NCBI RefSeq assembly: GCF_003852525.1
Contig: NZ_QAJL01000003.1
Coordinates: 1,580,061-1,644,060 of the forward strand
Direction: 5' to 3'
Origin: Pedobacter sp. KBW06
Lineage (GTDB): Bacteria; Bacteroidota; Bacteroidia; Sphingobacteriales; Sphingobacteriaceae
Length of the DNA stretch: 64,000 nucleotides
This document shows, one piece after another, positions 1-9,007 of this stretch. The first letter of the stretch is position 1; each line of letters begins with the position of its first letter. The translations under genes were made by a program, and so were the position numbers. Below the pieces are notes generated by a model, which saw nothing but the letters and a program-made list of their open reading frames with translations, ran no database searches and had not been told where the DNA came from.

Positions 1-2
1 AG

Positions 3-1337
3 GTGATGTCGCAAACCGGGAGACCCAATGATGGAACCGATGCAACCGGCTTCTACAATATGGAATTTCATGTAGACATCTATCCCAAAAAGGAATGGAA
101 GCGAAAGGAAACCAAAGAACAGCTGATTGAACGCATGCAGGAAAAACTGAAAAGCTTCCCGGGCATCAGCCTGAATTTCTCGCAACCGATCTCCGACAAT
201 GTGGAGGAAGCCGTTTCGGGTGTTAAGGGCTCTATTGTAGTCAAGCTCTTCGGCAACGATTTTAAATTCATAGAAAAAGAAGAAGAAAAGATAGAGAAGA
301 TTCTGAAAACGGTAGAGGGCATTGAAGATTTAGGTATCCTGAGGAACCTGGGTCAGCCGGAATTGCAAATCAACCTGGATCAAAAGAAAATGGCATTGTA
401 TGGGGTGAGCACTGCCGATGCGAATGCGGTAATTGAAATGGCCATTGGAGGTAAGGCTGCCACCCAGATTTATGAAGGGGAAAGAAAGTTCGACCTGATC
501 ATCCGCTATCCGGAAGATTTCAGAAAAGATGAAAGTTCGATAGCCAAACTGAGGATTCCCACCCTCGCCGGTGCGAAAGTTCCTCTGGGAGAGATTGCCA
601 GCATCAGAAAGATTACCGGACCAAGCATGATCTACCGCGATAAGCATCAGCGCTATGGTGCCATCAAATTCTCCATCAGGGGAAGAGATATGGGCAGTGT
701 CATTGCGGAGGCTCAGGCTAAGGTAAAAGCAGAGATCAAATTGCCTAAGGAATATAAAATGGAATGGGCAGGAGATTTTGAAAATCAGCAAAGGGCAACC
801 AGCAGGTTATCACAGGCAGTTCCGATCAGCTTGCTGCTCATTTTCTTCATCCTTTTTGTATTGTTTGGAAACATCAAGGATTCCTTACTCGTACTGAACA
901 ATGTTCCTTTTGCAATGGTGGGTGGAATTTTAGCCATCCTTGCTACAGGAATTAATTTCAACATCTCTGCCGGAATTGGTTTCATAGCCTTGTTCGGGAT
1001 TTGCGTGCAAAACGGAGTGATCCTGATCACCAGGTTTAAGAGCAACATTACGGAGTTGAAACACCGGCCCGACTGGAGTTTTGCCGATGCCATAAAAGAT
1101 GGGGTAGCGAGTAGGATGCGTCCGGTAATCATGACTGCATTGATGGCTGCCATTGGACTGATGCCCGCAGCCTTATCTACAGGAATAGGCTCTGAAGCCT
1201 CAAAACCTTTAGCTATTGTGGTGATCGGAGGATTGATTACTAACACTTTATTCAACCTTTTTGTCTATCCGATTGTGTTTTACTGGGCCTATAAAAAGAA
1301 AGTGAATCATTTACAATCAGCAATACCACAGGCATAA
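3..1337 (+). CDS. Heavy-metal/multidrug RND efflux pump, C-terminal part (truncated by window edge)
   Basis: This is the C-terminal 444 residues of an inner-membrane RND transporter of the CusA/CzcA type, which exports metal ions or drugs through a tripartite complex using the proton gradient. The visible part begins in the second periplasmic porter region (conserved stretch LRNLGQPELQINLDQ near residue 113) and then runs into the last membrane block: hydrophobic segments near residues 275-291, 300-345 (with GFIALFGICVQNGVILI, typical of the HME subfamily), 376-395 and 405-430. Full-length relatives exceed 1000 residues, so roughly 600 N-terminal residues lie outside the window. The frame is open to the left edge, so the apparent GTG start is only the edge. 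The metal or drug substrate cannot be told from this part. Confidence 0.9.
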   Translation: MMSQTGRPNDGTDATGFYNMEFHVDIYPKKEWKRKETKEQLIERMQEKLKSFPGISLNFSQPISDNVEEAVSGVKGSIVVKLFGNDFKFIEKEEEKIEKILKTVEGIEDLGILRNLGQPELQINLDQKKMALYGVSTADANAVIEMAIGGKAATQIYEGERKFDLIIRYPEDFRKDESSIAKLRIPTLAGAKVPLGEIASIRKITGPSMIYRDKHQRYGAIKFSIRGRDMGSVIAEAQAKVKAEIKLPKEYKMEWAGDFENQQRATSRLSQAVPISLLLIFFILFVLFGNIKDSLLVLNNVPFAMVGGILAILATGINFNISAGIGFIALFGICVQNGVILITRFKSNITELKHRPDWSFADAIKDGVASRMRPVIMTALMAAIGLMPAALSTGIGSEASKPLAIVVIGGLITNTLFNLFVYPIVFYWAYKKKVNHLQSAIPQA

Positions 1338-1347
1338 AGATTTATCG

Positions 1348-1385
1348 ATACATAGATATATCAACATCTTGATATATCTATGTAT
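1348..1385. terminator. Bidirectional hairpin between convergent genes
   Basis: Perfect 17-bp inverted repeat (1348-1364 and 1369-1385) around the 4-base loop CATC. It sits between the stop of the RND gene and the stop of the convergent fucosidase gene. The stem is AT-rich and has a short T stretch on the plus-strand side, so it probably serves as a terminator for both; the AT-rich stem makes it weaker than a classical terminator. Confidence 0.6.
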
Positions 1386-1397
1386 TTGTTGCAATGC

Positions 1398-2819
1398 CTA
1401 TAAGTCCGGTGCCTTATATACAGCTATTTCCGACAGCACCGGACAGGCATTTGCCTCCAGTACATTGATTCTGATTTTAGTTGTCTTTATCGTGGCAAAA
1501 GAAAGAATCCTTTTATGACCTATCGTAGTTTGCTGCAATAAAGGTTTAAATTCTTTTCCATCCAGGTATTCTACGGAGAAGGATTTGATGCGTTGTCCCA
1601 GGGCAATATATTCCTGAAGTACGATGCGGTTCAGTTCCGTTGCTTTTCCAAGGTCAATTGTTAAAGTCGCTGTTTTTACCTGATCTGATGTTGCCCAGTA
1701 AGTACTGGTCTTTCCATCCGTCAGGTTTTGCGCAAGAAACTGTTTCCCTGTTCTTGTATTGCTGGCCAGTACTTTCTTTCCTTTGGCAAGGTTCGTCTTA
1801 AAGCTCGCATCAATGGCTTTTTTAAATTCCATTAAGCGTGTGGAATCAGTTGGATGAATTAATCCGTCACGATCTACCGGAACGTTTAACAACAGGTTAC
1901 TGTTGCGTCCCACTGAACTCTCATAAATAGACATCAGTTCTTCCAGGGTTTTCACTTTATTGTCTGTTGAAGCGCTATAAAACCATCCTGGTCTGATGGA
2001 CACGTCTACTTCAGCAGGAATCCAGTATTTACCATTTTCATTCCCGGTATTCAGGACTGCCGATGCGGGTGCAGCAGCTCCAACTCCAAAACCATCTGTA
2101 TTCAATGTTGCCCAATTGGTTTCCCCGGCAACACCTCTTTCATTTCCCATCCAGCGGACATCGGGGCCGATATCGCTAAAAATGACTGCTTGTGGGTTAT
2201 GGGTACGGACCACACTGTTAAACAGCTTAAAGTCATAGGCCTGATCTTTCTCATTGGCTCCTTTTGCACCATCAAACCATTGTTCAAAAACAGGTCCGTA
2301 TTGCGTATGCACTTCTTTTAATGTATTGGCGAAGATCTGATTGTATTCAGGGGTACCGTACTTGGGGTGGTTGCGGTCCCATGGCGATAAGTACACGCCA
2401 AATTTCAGTCCATATTCCTTACAGGCTGCAGAAAGCTCTTTCAGTACATCTCCTTTTCCATCTTTCCAGGCACTCTCCCTTACGGTATGCGTGCTGTACT
2501 TACTCGGAAACAGGCAAAAACCATCATGGTGTTTGGCGGTAATGATAATGGCTTTCATCCCTGCCTCTTTTGCTGTCCTTGCCCACTGGCGGGCATCCAG
2601 TTTTTTGGGATTAAATATTTTAGGGTCTTCATCTCCATGTCCCCATTCTTTGTCGGTAAAAGTATTGGGGCCAAAATGGATGAACATATAATATTCCATG
2701 TCCTGCCAGGCTAGCTGGTTTTTATTGGGGATGGCACCAAAAGGTGCAGGCGCCTTTTGTGCAAACCCGCCTGTGGTTAGCAAAAAGGAAAACAATAAAG
2801 GCATCGATAACTTCTTCAT
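1398..2819 (-). CDS. Secreted alpha-L-fucosidase, GH29, with C-terminal discoidin-like domain
   Basis: Exo-fucosidase that releases terminal alpha-L-fucose from glycans, probably in the periplasm. A signal peptide occupies residues 1-20 (cut near GGFAQ). The GH29 barrel follows, with IHFG at 47-50, KHHDGF at 96-101 and the nucleophile Asp183 in FEQWFDGAKG. The presence of this short barrel plus a C-terminal F5/8-type (CBM32-like) beta-sandwich from about residue 350 to the end, and the 473-residue length, fit the GH29-B subfamily, whose members prefer alpha-1,3/1,4-fucosides; that preference is inferred. It stands alone, convergent with the upstream RND gene and not in a SusCD polysaccharide locus. 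Confidence 0.93.
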   Translation of the reverse strand: MKKLSMPLLFSFLLTTGGFAQKAPAPFGAIPNKNQLAWQDMEYYMFIHFGPNTFTDKEWGHGDEDPKIFNPKKLDARQWARTAKEAGMKAIIITAKHHDGFCLFPSKYSTHTVRESAWKDGKGDVLKELSAACKEYGLKFGVYLSPWDRNHPKYGTPEYNQIFANTLKEVHTQYGPVFEQWFDGAKGANEKDQAYDFKLFNSVVRTHNPQAVIFSDIGPDVRWMGNERGVAGETNWATLNTDGFGVGAAAPASAVLNTGNENGKYWIPAEVDVSIRPGWFYSASTDNKVKTLEELMSIYESSVGRNSNLLLNVPVDRDGLIHPTDSTRLMEFKKAIDASFKTNLAKGKKVLASNTRTGKQFLAQNLTDGKTSTYWATSDQVKTATLTIDLGKATELNRIVLQEYIALGQRIKSFSVEYLDGKEFKPLLQQTTIGHKRILSFATIKTTKIRINVLEANACPVLSEIAVYKAPDL

Positions 2820-2992
2820 ACAATAAAGGTTCGTTTGTGGTTAGCATTGGAGCTTTAAAATTGCAACATATTAGCCGTCGGAAATTCATTTCTTTTGTCA
2901 TTAAATTAAATGATTTTGGCCTGAAGACAACATCAATACAAACACAATGCGGGTTCGTTTGTTGTTATATCTGCAAACTAAACCAGCAGAAG

Positions 2993-3244
2993 ATGAAACA
3001 GCAGCATTCACATCCGGAAGAATTCGAGATACTCGTTACCATAGACGGGACGGATACCCGGATTATGGTAAAACCAGATGAGACCAGCGATGGCGCTCCC
3101 TACTTTATCTGCGACCTTTCCGGCAATACCATTACCCAATTGAGAGAAGAAAACGATGGCAACTGGGAACAACTCTGGGGGAAACTGGACCATCATACGG
3201 TCACGTTAATCGGAAAGGCAATTAAATACAAATTAACGATATGA
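2993..3244 (+). CDS. Small hypothetical protein (83 aa), coupled to the SRPBCC gene
   Basis: The longer open frame extends upstream into the fucosidase 5' region, but the ATG at 2993 gives a compact acidic 83-residue protein beginning MKQQHSHPEEFEILVTIDG and is the more likely start. It has no signal peptide or membrane segment, and reads as alternating beta strands (EILVTIDGTD, IMVKPDE, PYFICDL). Its stop overlaps the next start in ATGA, so the two genes are translationally coupled. I do not recognise the family; a small beta-sheet protein of unknown function is all the sequence supports. Confidence 0.7.
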   Translation: MKQQHSHPEEFEILVTIDGTDTRIMVKPDETSDGAPYFICDLSGNTITQLREENDGNWEQLWGKLDHHTVTLIGKAIKYKLTI

Positions 3245-3930
3245 ACACACACCTGAAATTACGATCTGGCAGGTTCTCTATTGAGAAGCACCAGTATGAA
3301 AACATTGGATGGTCGGAACGGATGGTCTCCATGTTTTTGAGCGGAGCTTTGATCAGCTGGGGATTAAGAAAGCCATCCAAGGCTAAGTTTTTATACGGCG
3401 CTTATATGGCTTACCGTGCAGCCAGCGGAAGGTGCCTGCTGTACGAGCAACTGGGCATAGATGCCAAAAGGCCCCGTGCGGTAAATATCAGGGGCGAATT
3501 TGAGATTGAAAAACCAGCCTCAGAGGTGTATACCTATTGGCGAAACCTGAACAACCTTCCGGGAAGCATCAGGCATTTATTAGACGTGAAGGTGATTGAT
3601 GAAAACCTGTCGCATTGGAAATCCAATGTCTTGGGCAATTTATTCTCGATTGACTGGGATGCGGAGATCGTCAAAGATGAACCCGGACATTTTATTAGCT
3701 GGCAATCCTCTGCAGGTGCCCTGATCCATCACGTAGGAAAAGTGGAGTTCACACCCGGACCCGACGGACGGAGTACTATTTTAAAAGTAACCCTGTCTTA
3801 TCGCCCTCCTGCAGGTGGGGTAGGCATTGGCCTGGCTAAACTCATGAACCCCTATCTGGAAGGTCTGTTAAAAAAAGAAATTAAAAGCTTCAAACATACC
3901 ATTGAAAACAGAACCCCCGTTTATACCTAA
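3241..3930 (+). CDS. SRPBCC (START-like) family membrane-associated protein
   Basis: A 229-residue protein with two parts. Residues 20-75 resemble a YgaP/DUF2892-type membrane hairpin (MVSMFLSGALISWGLRKPSKAKFLYGAYMAYRA). Residues 85-220 form a SRPBCC/polyketide-cyclase-like fold (IRGEFEIEKPASEVYTYWRNLNNLPGSI at its start, ending in an amphipathic C-terminal helix). Proteins of this arrangement are common in Bacteroidota and are usually named cyclase/dehydrase; the ligand is unknown. It is translated from an ATGA overlap with the preceding 83-residue gene, which suggests a joint role. Confidence 0.8.
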   Translation: MNTHLKLRSGRFSIEKHQYENIGWSERMVSMFLSGALISWGLRKPSKAKFLYGAYMAYRAASGRCLLYEQLGIDAKRPRAVNIRGEFEIEKPASEVYTYWRNLNNLPGSIRHLLDVKVIDENLSHWKSNVLGNLFSIDWDAEIVKDEPGHFISWQSSAGALIHHVGKVEFTPGPDGRSTILKVTLSYRPPAGGVGIGLAKLMNPYLEGLLKKEIKSFKHTIENRTPVYT

Positions 3931-3936
3931 ATCCGG

Positions 3937-4671
3937 CTATTTTATTTCGCGGATCACCTTAAAAAATTCGTCCCTATAGGTTTCCCCTACCGGAATGATA
4001 TTCTCTTTAATAAAGATGGAGTTGCCATCGATCATCCGGATTTTATCTATGGCTATGATATAAGATTTGTGCACGCGATAGAACCTCGTTTTAGGCAGAT
4101 AGAGTTCCATTTCTCTTAAGGTTAAATAAGTGATGATGCGTTCTTCTGCCGTAAAAATGGAGATGTAATTCTTTAGCCCCTCAATATAGAGAATGTCGTC
4201 ATAACTGACTTTGATAAACTTATTCTTGCTTTCTCCTTTGATAAACATATAATCGGTTCCTGCAGTTGGGGTTTGAAGCAAGGCCATGTTTTCGCTTTCT
4301 GCAACCGGGGCAGGCGGATGAAATAAGACTTCCACTTTTTGAACCGCTTTATAGAAACGTTCAAAAGAGATGGGCTTCAGGAGGTAATCAATCACATCGT
4401 GTTCAAATCCATCCAATGCATATTCAGGATAAGCGGTGGTGAGGATAACTTTACATTTATGTCCGCAGATCTTCAGAAATTGAATTCCCGTCAGTTCAGG
4501 CATTTGTATGTCCAGAAAGACCAGGTCTACTTTCCCCTCCTGCACCATGGTTAAAGCTTCAAATGCATTGGTCGTTGTGGCGATCAATTCCAAAAATGGC
4601 AGTTTACGAATATGGGTGGCTAGTATCTCAGAGGCATAAGCCTCATCATCAACGGCAATACAGCGAATCAT
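3937..4671 (-). CDS. LytTR-family response regulator
   Basis: Cytoplasmic DNA-binding response regulator of 244 residues. The receiver domain covers about 1-120, with acidic residues at Asp8/Asp9 and the phospho-acceptor Asp54 in VFLDIQMPELTG; the switch Lys lies in DYLLKPISF. A linker leads to a LytTR DNA-binding domain from about 140 (FIKGESKNKFIKVSYDDILYIEGLKNYISI, later HKSYIIAIDKI). It is encoded directly downstream of the LytS-type kinase at 4721-5734, 49 bases away, forming a standard two-component pair. The promoter targets cannot be seen, though the adjacent outer-membrane gene is a candidate. Confidence 0.95.
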   Translation of the reverse strand: MIRCIAVDDEAYASEILATHIRKLPFLELIATTTNAFEALTMVQEGKVDLVFLDIQMPELTGIQFLKICGHKCKVILTTAYPEYALDGFEHDVIDYLLKPISFERFYKAVQKVEVLFHPPAPVAESENMALLQTPTAGTDYMFIKGESKNKFIKVSYDDILYIEGLKNYISIFTAEERIITYLTLREMELYLPKTRFYRVHKSYIIAIDKIRMIDGNSIFIKENIIPVGETYRDEFFKVIREIK

Positions 4672-4720
4672 CGGTTATTTTTTGGTAATGGTAAAATATT
4701 CATTAAATATAGAGAATAAA

Positions 4721-5734
4721 CTACAGTTCAATTCTCAGGTTGACCTGATACGATTTCCCATCATTATGGACTTCCAGGTCATGTTTACCTGGATAAATCA
4801 AATACAACCTTCGTTGTACATTGATCAAACCAATCCCACTGGAATGGTCTTTCTGGTTCTGGTTAATCTTATTAAAAACGCTCAATTTCAACTCCTGCCG
4901 GATCACTTTAATTTCTACGCGAACAGGATTTTCCGGATCATTCAATACCCCATGCTTAAAGGCATTTTCTAAAAATGGGATGAGCAGCAATGGTGCCATC
5001 CGCTGCTGATCAGCAAGCCCCTCCACCTTAAAATTGACGTAGAAAAGCGGATCAAAACGCATTCTAAATAGCTCTACATAACTCTCCAGATAGTCTACTT
5101 CTTTGAGCAGACTCACTTTGCCATCGGGACTTTCAGTCAGCGTATACCGCATCAGATCGGAGAGCCTGATCACCGCCTCTGCCAGTTTATCGGAAACCGG
5201 AAGGGCAAGGGAATAGATATAATTCAGGGTATTGTATAAAAAATGAGGATTGATCTGAGATTTAAGAAAGGACAATTCTGCTTTTTCGGCTTCCCCTCTG
5301 AGCTGCTGGTTCATCTTCTCATTTCTGAAGGCATTCTGGGTACTCCAAACCGCTGCGGGAATTACAATATAGGAAGTTCCATAATATAGATTGTCCAGGA
5401 TATAGTATAGCGTCGTCGTACCTGCCCCATAATTACCAAACCCAAAAAAATGTCGGTTTAATACTTCTTCCAGCAAATAACGCAGGGAGATAAACATGGC
5501 CATGGTGAATGCAACTCCGGCAATCAGCTGTGGAATTTTCGATTTACGGAGATAACAGGGATATATCCAAAGGTAACAGATATAAAATTCCAGGACATGT
5601 AGAAAATTCATAGTCACACCAAAATGCCAGCTCCCATCCTTCCAATTGTCTTTGAGGATATCGCCGACGTGATAATAGCCCAACAACAGCGCCCAGCAAA
5701 GTATATGTATGAGCACCTGCTTTTTTGTATTCAT
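4721..5734 (-). CDS. LytS/YehU-type sensor histidine kinase
   Basis: Membrane histidine kinase of 337 residues. The N-terminal 135 residues contain four hydrophobic segments (near 7-25, 42-60, 68-88, 108-128). The His_kinase (PF06580) box follows, with the phospho-accepting His164 in QINPHFLYNTLN, then a HATPase_c domain with PLLLIPFLENAFKHG (N box) and SGIGLINVQRRL (G box). It pairs with the LytTR regulator downstream. There is no extracellular sensor domain, so signals are probably sensed within or near the membrane. Confidence 0.95.
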   Translation of the reverse strand: MNTKKQVLIHILCWALLLGYYHVGDILKDNWKDGSWHFGVTMNFLHVLEFYICYLWIYPCYLRKSKIPQLIAGVAFTMAMFISLRYLLEEVLNRHFFGFGNYGAGTTTLYYILDNLYYGTSYIVIPAAVWSTQNAFRNEKMNQQLRGEAEKAELSFLKSQINPHFLYNTLNYIYSLALPVSDKLAEAVIRLSDLMRYTLTESPDGKVSLLKEVDYLESYVELFRMRFDPLFYVNFKVEGLADQQRMAPLLLIPFLENAFKHGVLNDPENPVRVEIKVIRQELKLSVFNKINQNQKDHSSGIGLINVQRRLYLIYPGKHDLEVHNDGKSYQVNLRIEL

Positions 5735-5934
5735 GCCATAAAACTAATAAAAGTCATTCTTTATTTTATTTTTCTTATCCCAACCCCATCTTTAATTACC
5801 CCAGCCCTCCCTTTTGGCGGACGAATGGCGCCTGATCAGATTTAAACGGTTTGCATAATACTTCAGGGGGTTGGGATCATTTAATTTAAGAATCAGCGCA
5901 TATTGAGTCCATTTGATCAAACAATCAAACAACC

Positions 5935-8352
5935 ATGCGTAACCATTTAAAACTCTACCTACCCTTCTTATTCTTATTGCTGATCAAAGTCAACGCCTTT
6001 AGCCAAAGTTCAAAATTAAGCGGCAGCATTCTTAGCGCAACAGATGGCAATGCCGTAGAATTTGCATCCGTTGCATTGATCCAATTGCCGGATTCCACAA
6101 GAGCAGGCCTTGGCATGAGCAATGAAAAAGGAGTGTTTTCATTTGAAAACATCAAACCCGGAACTTACCTCGTTAAAGTGATTGCAGTAGGTTATGAAAG
6201 AACCCAAAGTAAAACCTTTGAGCTTGGCAACATCGCGATGGTATTGCCTGCCCTGAAATTGAAGGGTTCGGTAAAGACTTTAAAAGAAGTAGGCATCATT
6301 GCTAAAACACCTTTAATTGAACAACTCGCAGACCGTACGGTTCTGAATGTAGAACAGATAAATACGGCAGGAGACAATGCATTGGATGTGTTAAAAAGAG
6401 CACCCGGTGTTAAGCTCGACAAAGACGACAACATCATCCTCAAAGGCAAAAGCGGGGTAAATGTCATGATAGATGGCAAAATGAGCTATATGTCGGGGCT
6501 GGAACTGAGTACCTATCTGAAATCTTTACCCGGCTCTGTGATGAGTAAAGTGGAACTGATTTCTAACCCTCCTTCCTCTTTTGATGCTGCCGGATCTGCC
6601 GGAATCATCAACATCAAGTTAAAAAGAAATAAGTTACAAGGCTTTAACGGAACTGCAAATATCGGCGCAGGGTATGGCGAATATGGAAAAGGATATGGTG
6701 GTACCACCATAAACTACAACATTGGAAAAATCAGCACCTATGCCCGCTTCAGTTATGGTTATTACAATTCCTTTAACCGGCTCACCATGAACCGCAAGAT
6801 TGGAGATGAACAATTCAACCAACGCAATTTCTGGCATCCGATTACCAAAAGCAGTGACTATTCTGCAGGAGCCGATTATTATATCAACGACAGGCATACG
6901 GTTGGTGTATTATGGAAAGGTTCTTCCGCTCCCTATACGACCAATAGTGAGAGCCGTTCCATTAACTACAATGCGGCAAACCAACAAATGGGGAGTGTGT
7001 ATTCTCAAAACCCACAGGACAATACCTCCGGGAATTATGCCATTAACCTGAACTATCGTTTTAAAATAGACACTGCAGGCAGAGAACTTGGTTTTGATCT
7101 CGATCAGGTCAACTATGACAATTCCAGAACAGAGCAATATTTTAACAGTTATTTTGACGCTGCCGGAAGCCGGATCGGAGAAATCGTCAATCTGAGAAAC
7201 AAAGGATTTGGTGATGTGAACATCTATGCCGTTAAAATAGATTATGTGCATCCCTTCTCCAAAACACTTAAAGCAGAAGCCGGATATAAAAGCAGCTGGG
7301 TAAAAACCAATAGTGATGTCAGTTTCGATTCCCTAAAAACATCCAACTGGATAAACGATCCCAAACGCACCAATCAATTTATTTACCGGGAGAACATCAA
7401 TGCCCTTTATTTATCCTTCGGCCAATCCTTTAAGCAGCTGGAGTTGAAAGCAGGATTGCGGGCAGAACAAACACTTGGAAAAGGAGCTTCTTCCGGTACC
7501 CAGGAAAAGATAGACCGTAAATACTGGCAACTCTTCTCTACTTTTTTCGCTTCCTGGAAGATCAATGAAAACCACCAGATTCAGGGAAGTTATGCGCGCC
7601 GCATCAACCGGCCATCCTACTCAGATTTAAATCCATTTGCCATCTATTCTGACCCTTATACTGCTATAAAAGGAAATCCACTCCTGCTGCCTTCATTTTC
7701 CAATAATATTGAACTCAATTACCACATTAAAAGTTTTAGGGTAATTACACTGAGCTATGCTAAAAGTACAGATGTGATTTCCCCGGTAATTTATCAGAAT
7801 AACCAGACCAAAGAAAGCATCAGCGTGGATGAAAACCTGGGCAGGGCACAAAACCTCTACATCGCTACCGGAAGTCCTTTTGACCTGACGAAATGGTGGA
7901 ACAACAATACCGAAATATCCTTTGCTTATGACGATGTAAAATCGGCGGTACAGGGCAGAGCCTATAACACTCATAAATTCAGCTGGTCGGTCAATACTGA
8001 GCAGACCTTTACCCTTCCCAAAGACCTCCAGTTCACTTATACGTTCTATTATGGCTCCCCTTCGGTTTCCGGATTATACCGCTCGCTGGAATATTATGGA
8101 ATGGGTGTTTCGGCCAGAAAAACCTTTATGAATAAAAAAGCAACGGTTAGTTTAAAAATCACTGACATTTTTGACACGAATAAATTCAGGGCCAATCTTC
8201 GCTATAACAATGTGGATACCTATTGGCAAAACCAGTGGGAAAGCCGTAGGATCAACCTGACTTTGAATTACAAATTTGGCAACATGAAAGTCAAAAATGC
8301 AAGGACAAGAAGTACCGGCACTGCCGATGAGGAACGCAGGGTTAAGAATTAA
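5935..8352 (+). CDS. Outer-membrane beta-barrel family protein (TonB-receptor-like)
   Basis: An 805-residue outer-membrane protein with a signal peptide at 1-23 (ending VNAFSQ), a carboxypeptidase-regulatory-like beta-sandwich near 26-110 (LSGSILSATDGNAVEFASVALI), a plug-like segment (ALDVLKRAPGVKLDKDDNI, followed by NVMIDGK and GIINIKLKRN) and a long C-terminal barrel with alternating aromatic strands. This is the Outer membrane protein beta-barrel family (PF14905 type), related to TonB-dependent receptors but usually without a SusD partner. No SusD gene is adjacent, so substrate is unknown. It is divergent from the LytS/LytTR pair, which might regulate it; this is inferred from position only. 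Confidence 0.9.
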   Translation: MRNHLKLYLPFLFLLLIKVNAFSQSSKLSGSILSATDGNAVEFASVALIQLPDSTRAGLGMSNEKGVFSFENIKPGTYLVKVIAVGYERTQSKTFELGNIAMVLPALKLKGSVKTLKEVGIIAKTPLIEQLADRTVLNVEQINTAGDNALDVLKRAPGVKLDKDDNIILKGKSGVNVMIDGKMSYMSGLELSTYLKSLPGSVMSKVELISNPPSSFDAAGSAGIINIKLKRNKLQGFNGTANIGAGYGEYGKGYGGTTINYNIGKISTYARFSYGYYNSFNRLTMNRKIGDEQFNQRNFWHPITKSSDYSAGADYYINDRHTVGVLWKGSSAPYTTNSESRSINYNAANQQMGSVYSQNPQDNTSGNYAINLNYRFKIDTAGRELGFDLDQVNYDNSRTEQYFNSYFDAAGSRIGEIVNLRNKGFGDVNIYAVKIDYVHPFSKTLKAEAGYKSSWVKTNSDVSFDSLKTSNWINDPKRTNQFIYRENINALYLSFGQSFKQLELKAGLRAEQTLGKGASSGTQEKIDRKYWQLFSTFFASWKINENHQIQGSYARRINRPSYSDLNPFAIYSDPYTAIKGNPLLLPSFSNNIELNYHIKSFRVITLSYAKSTDVISPVIYQNNQTKESISVDENLGRAQNLYIATGSPFDLTKWWNNNTEISFAYDDVKSAVQGRAYNTHKFSWSVNTEQTFTLPKDLQFTYTFYYGSPSVSGLYRSLEYYGMGVSARKTFMNKKATVSLKITDIFDTNKFRANLRYNNVDTYWQNQWESRRINLTLNYKFGNMKVKNARTRSTGTADEERRVKN

Positions 8353-8375
8353 ACGTCCGGTAATCTATTGTTTTA

Positions 8376-8413
8376 AAACAGGAACAGCCGGCTATTGCCG
8401 GCTGTTCCTGTTT
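8376..8413 (+). terminator. Rho-independent terminator
   Basis: A 17-bp stem (8376-8392 with 8397-8413), whose inner 14 bp are GC-rich, closed by the loop TATT. It lies 23 bases after the outer-membrane gene stop. The A-rich left flank and T-rich right flank let it work in both directions, also serving the convergent DUF5362 gene. Confidence 0.9.
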
Positions 8414-8435
8414 ATCGGAAAGCTTTGGTAATTGC

Positions 8436-8906
8436 TTAGCTGACCCCGATACTCGCTACCACAGCGAATAAAATTCCAACGATATAAAAACTGAGGATAA
8501 CAATCGTAAATACTCCCCAGAACTTAAAGAACGACTTCATTTTGCTCATCGCCACACCTAAATTCTGCTGATCCAGAAACAAAACTGCCTTTTGTGCAGC
8601 GGTAGCGTATTTAAACAACATTAGACTCGGGTAAAAATAAATGAGTGCAATGAATAAATAGGTTATTGTAATTGCTGCCGGAGCCACCTGAGTTAAAGGC
8701 GACTGACCGCCCATCATGGTCATCGCAGAGATTACTGAAGGCATAAAAAATGCGAATATGATGATCAGTACGCAAAAAATAAATCCGATAATGGATAAGA
8801 ATTTAGCCCATTTAGCCGTCTCATAAATATAGCTGCGGATGTCTTCTGTAACTATAAGGGTTTCATTTTCTGCTTCAAGGGGTTCTTTTTCTTCGAAATC
8901 TTCCAT
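8436..8906 (-). CDS. DUF5362-like membrane protein
   Basis: A 156-residue protein if translation starts at the ATG at 8906 (MEDFEEKEPLEAENETL); an upstream ATG at 8951 would add 15 residues that look non-coding. An acidic N-terminus precedes an amphipathic region (IRSYIYETAKWAKFLSIIGFIF) and three or four hydrophobic segments, ending in IVILSFYIVGILFAVVASI. This matches my memory of the DUF5362 family, common in Bacteroidota and of unknown function. It is divergent from ychF. Confidence 0.75.
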   Translation of the reverse strand: MEDFEEKEPLEAENETLIVTEDIRSYIYETAKWAKFLSIIGFIFCVLIIIFAFFMPSVISAMTMMGGQSPLTQVAPAAITITYLFIALIYFYPSLMLFKYATAAQKAVLFLDQQNLGVAMSKMKSFFKFWGVFTIVILSFYIVGILFAVVASIGVS

Positions 8907-8974
8907 AAGGATCGTGTTAATCTTTAAATACTTTTTAGATACCCTAAACATAAAGATTATTTTTAAAAAATTGG

Positions 8975-8982
8975 TAGCTTTG
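8975..8982 (+). promoter_or_regulatory. Bacteroidota -7 element upstream of ychF
   Basis: TAGCTTTG fits the TAnnTTTG consensus of the Bacteroidota housekeeping sigma factor and lies 25 bases before the ychF ATG. No clear TTG was found at the expected -33 position, so the call rests on the -7 box alone. Confidence 0.5.
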
Positions 8983-9007
8983 CGCCAAAACTATAAAAAT
9001 ATCATTC

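Noticed and set aside
785..1255. 156-codon minus-strand open frame inside the RND gene
   Set aside because: Shadow of the membrane domain of the transporter; composition follows the opposite strand's codons.
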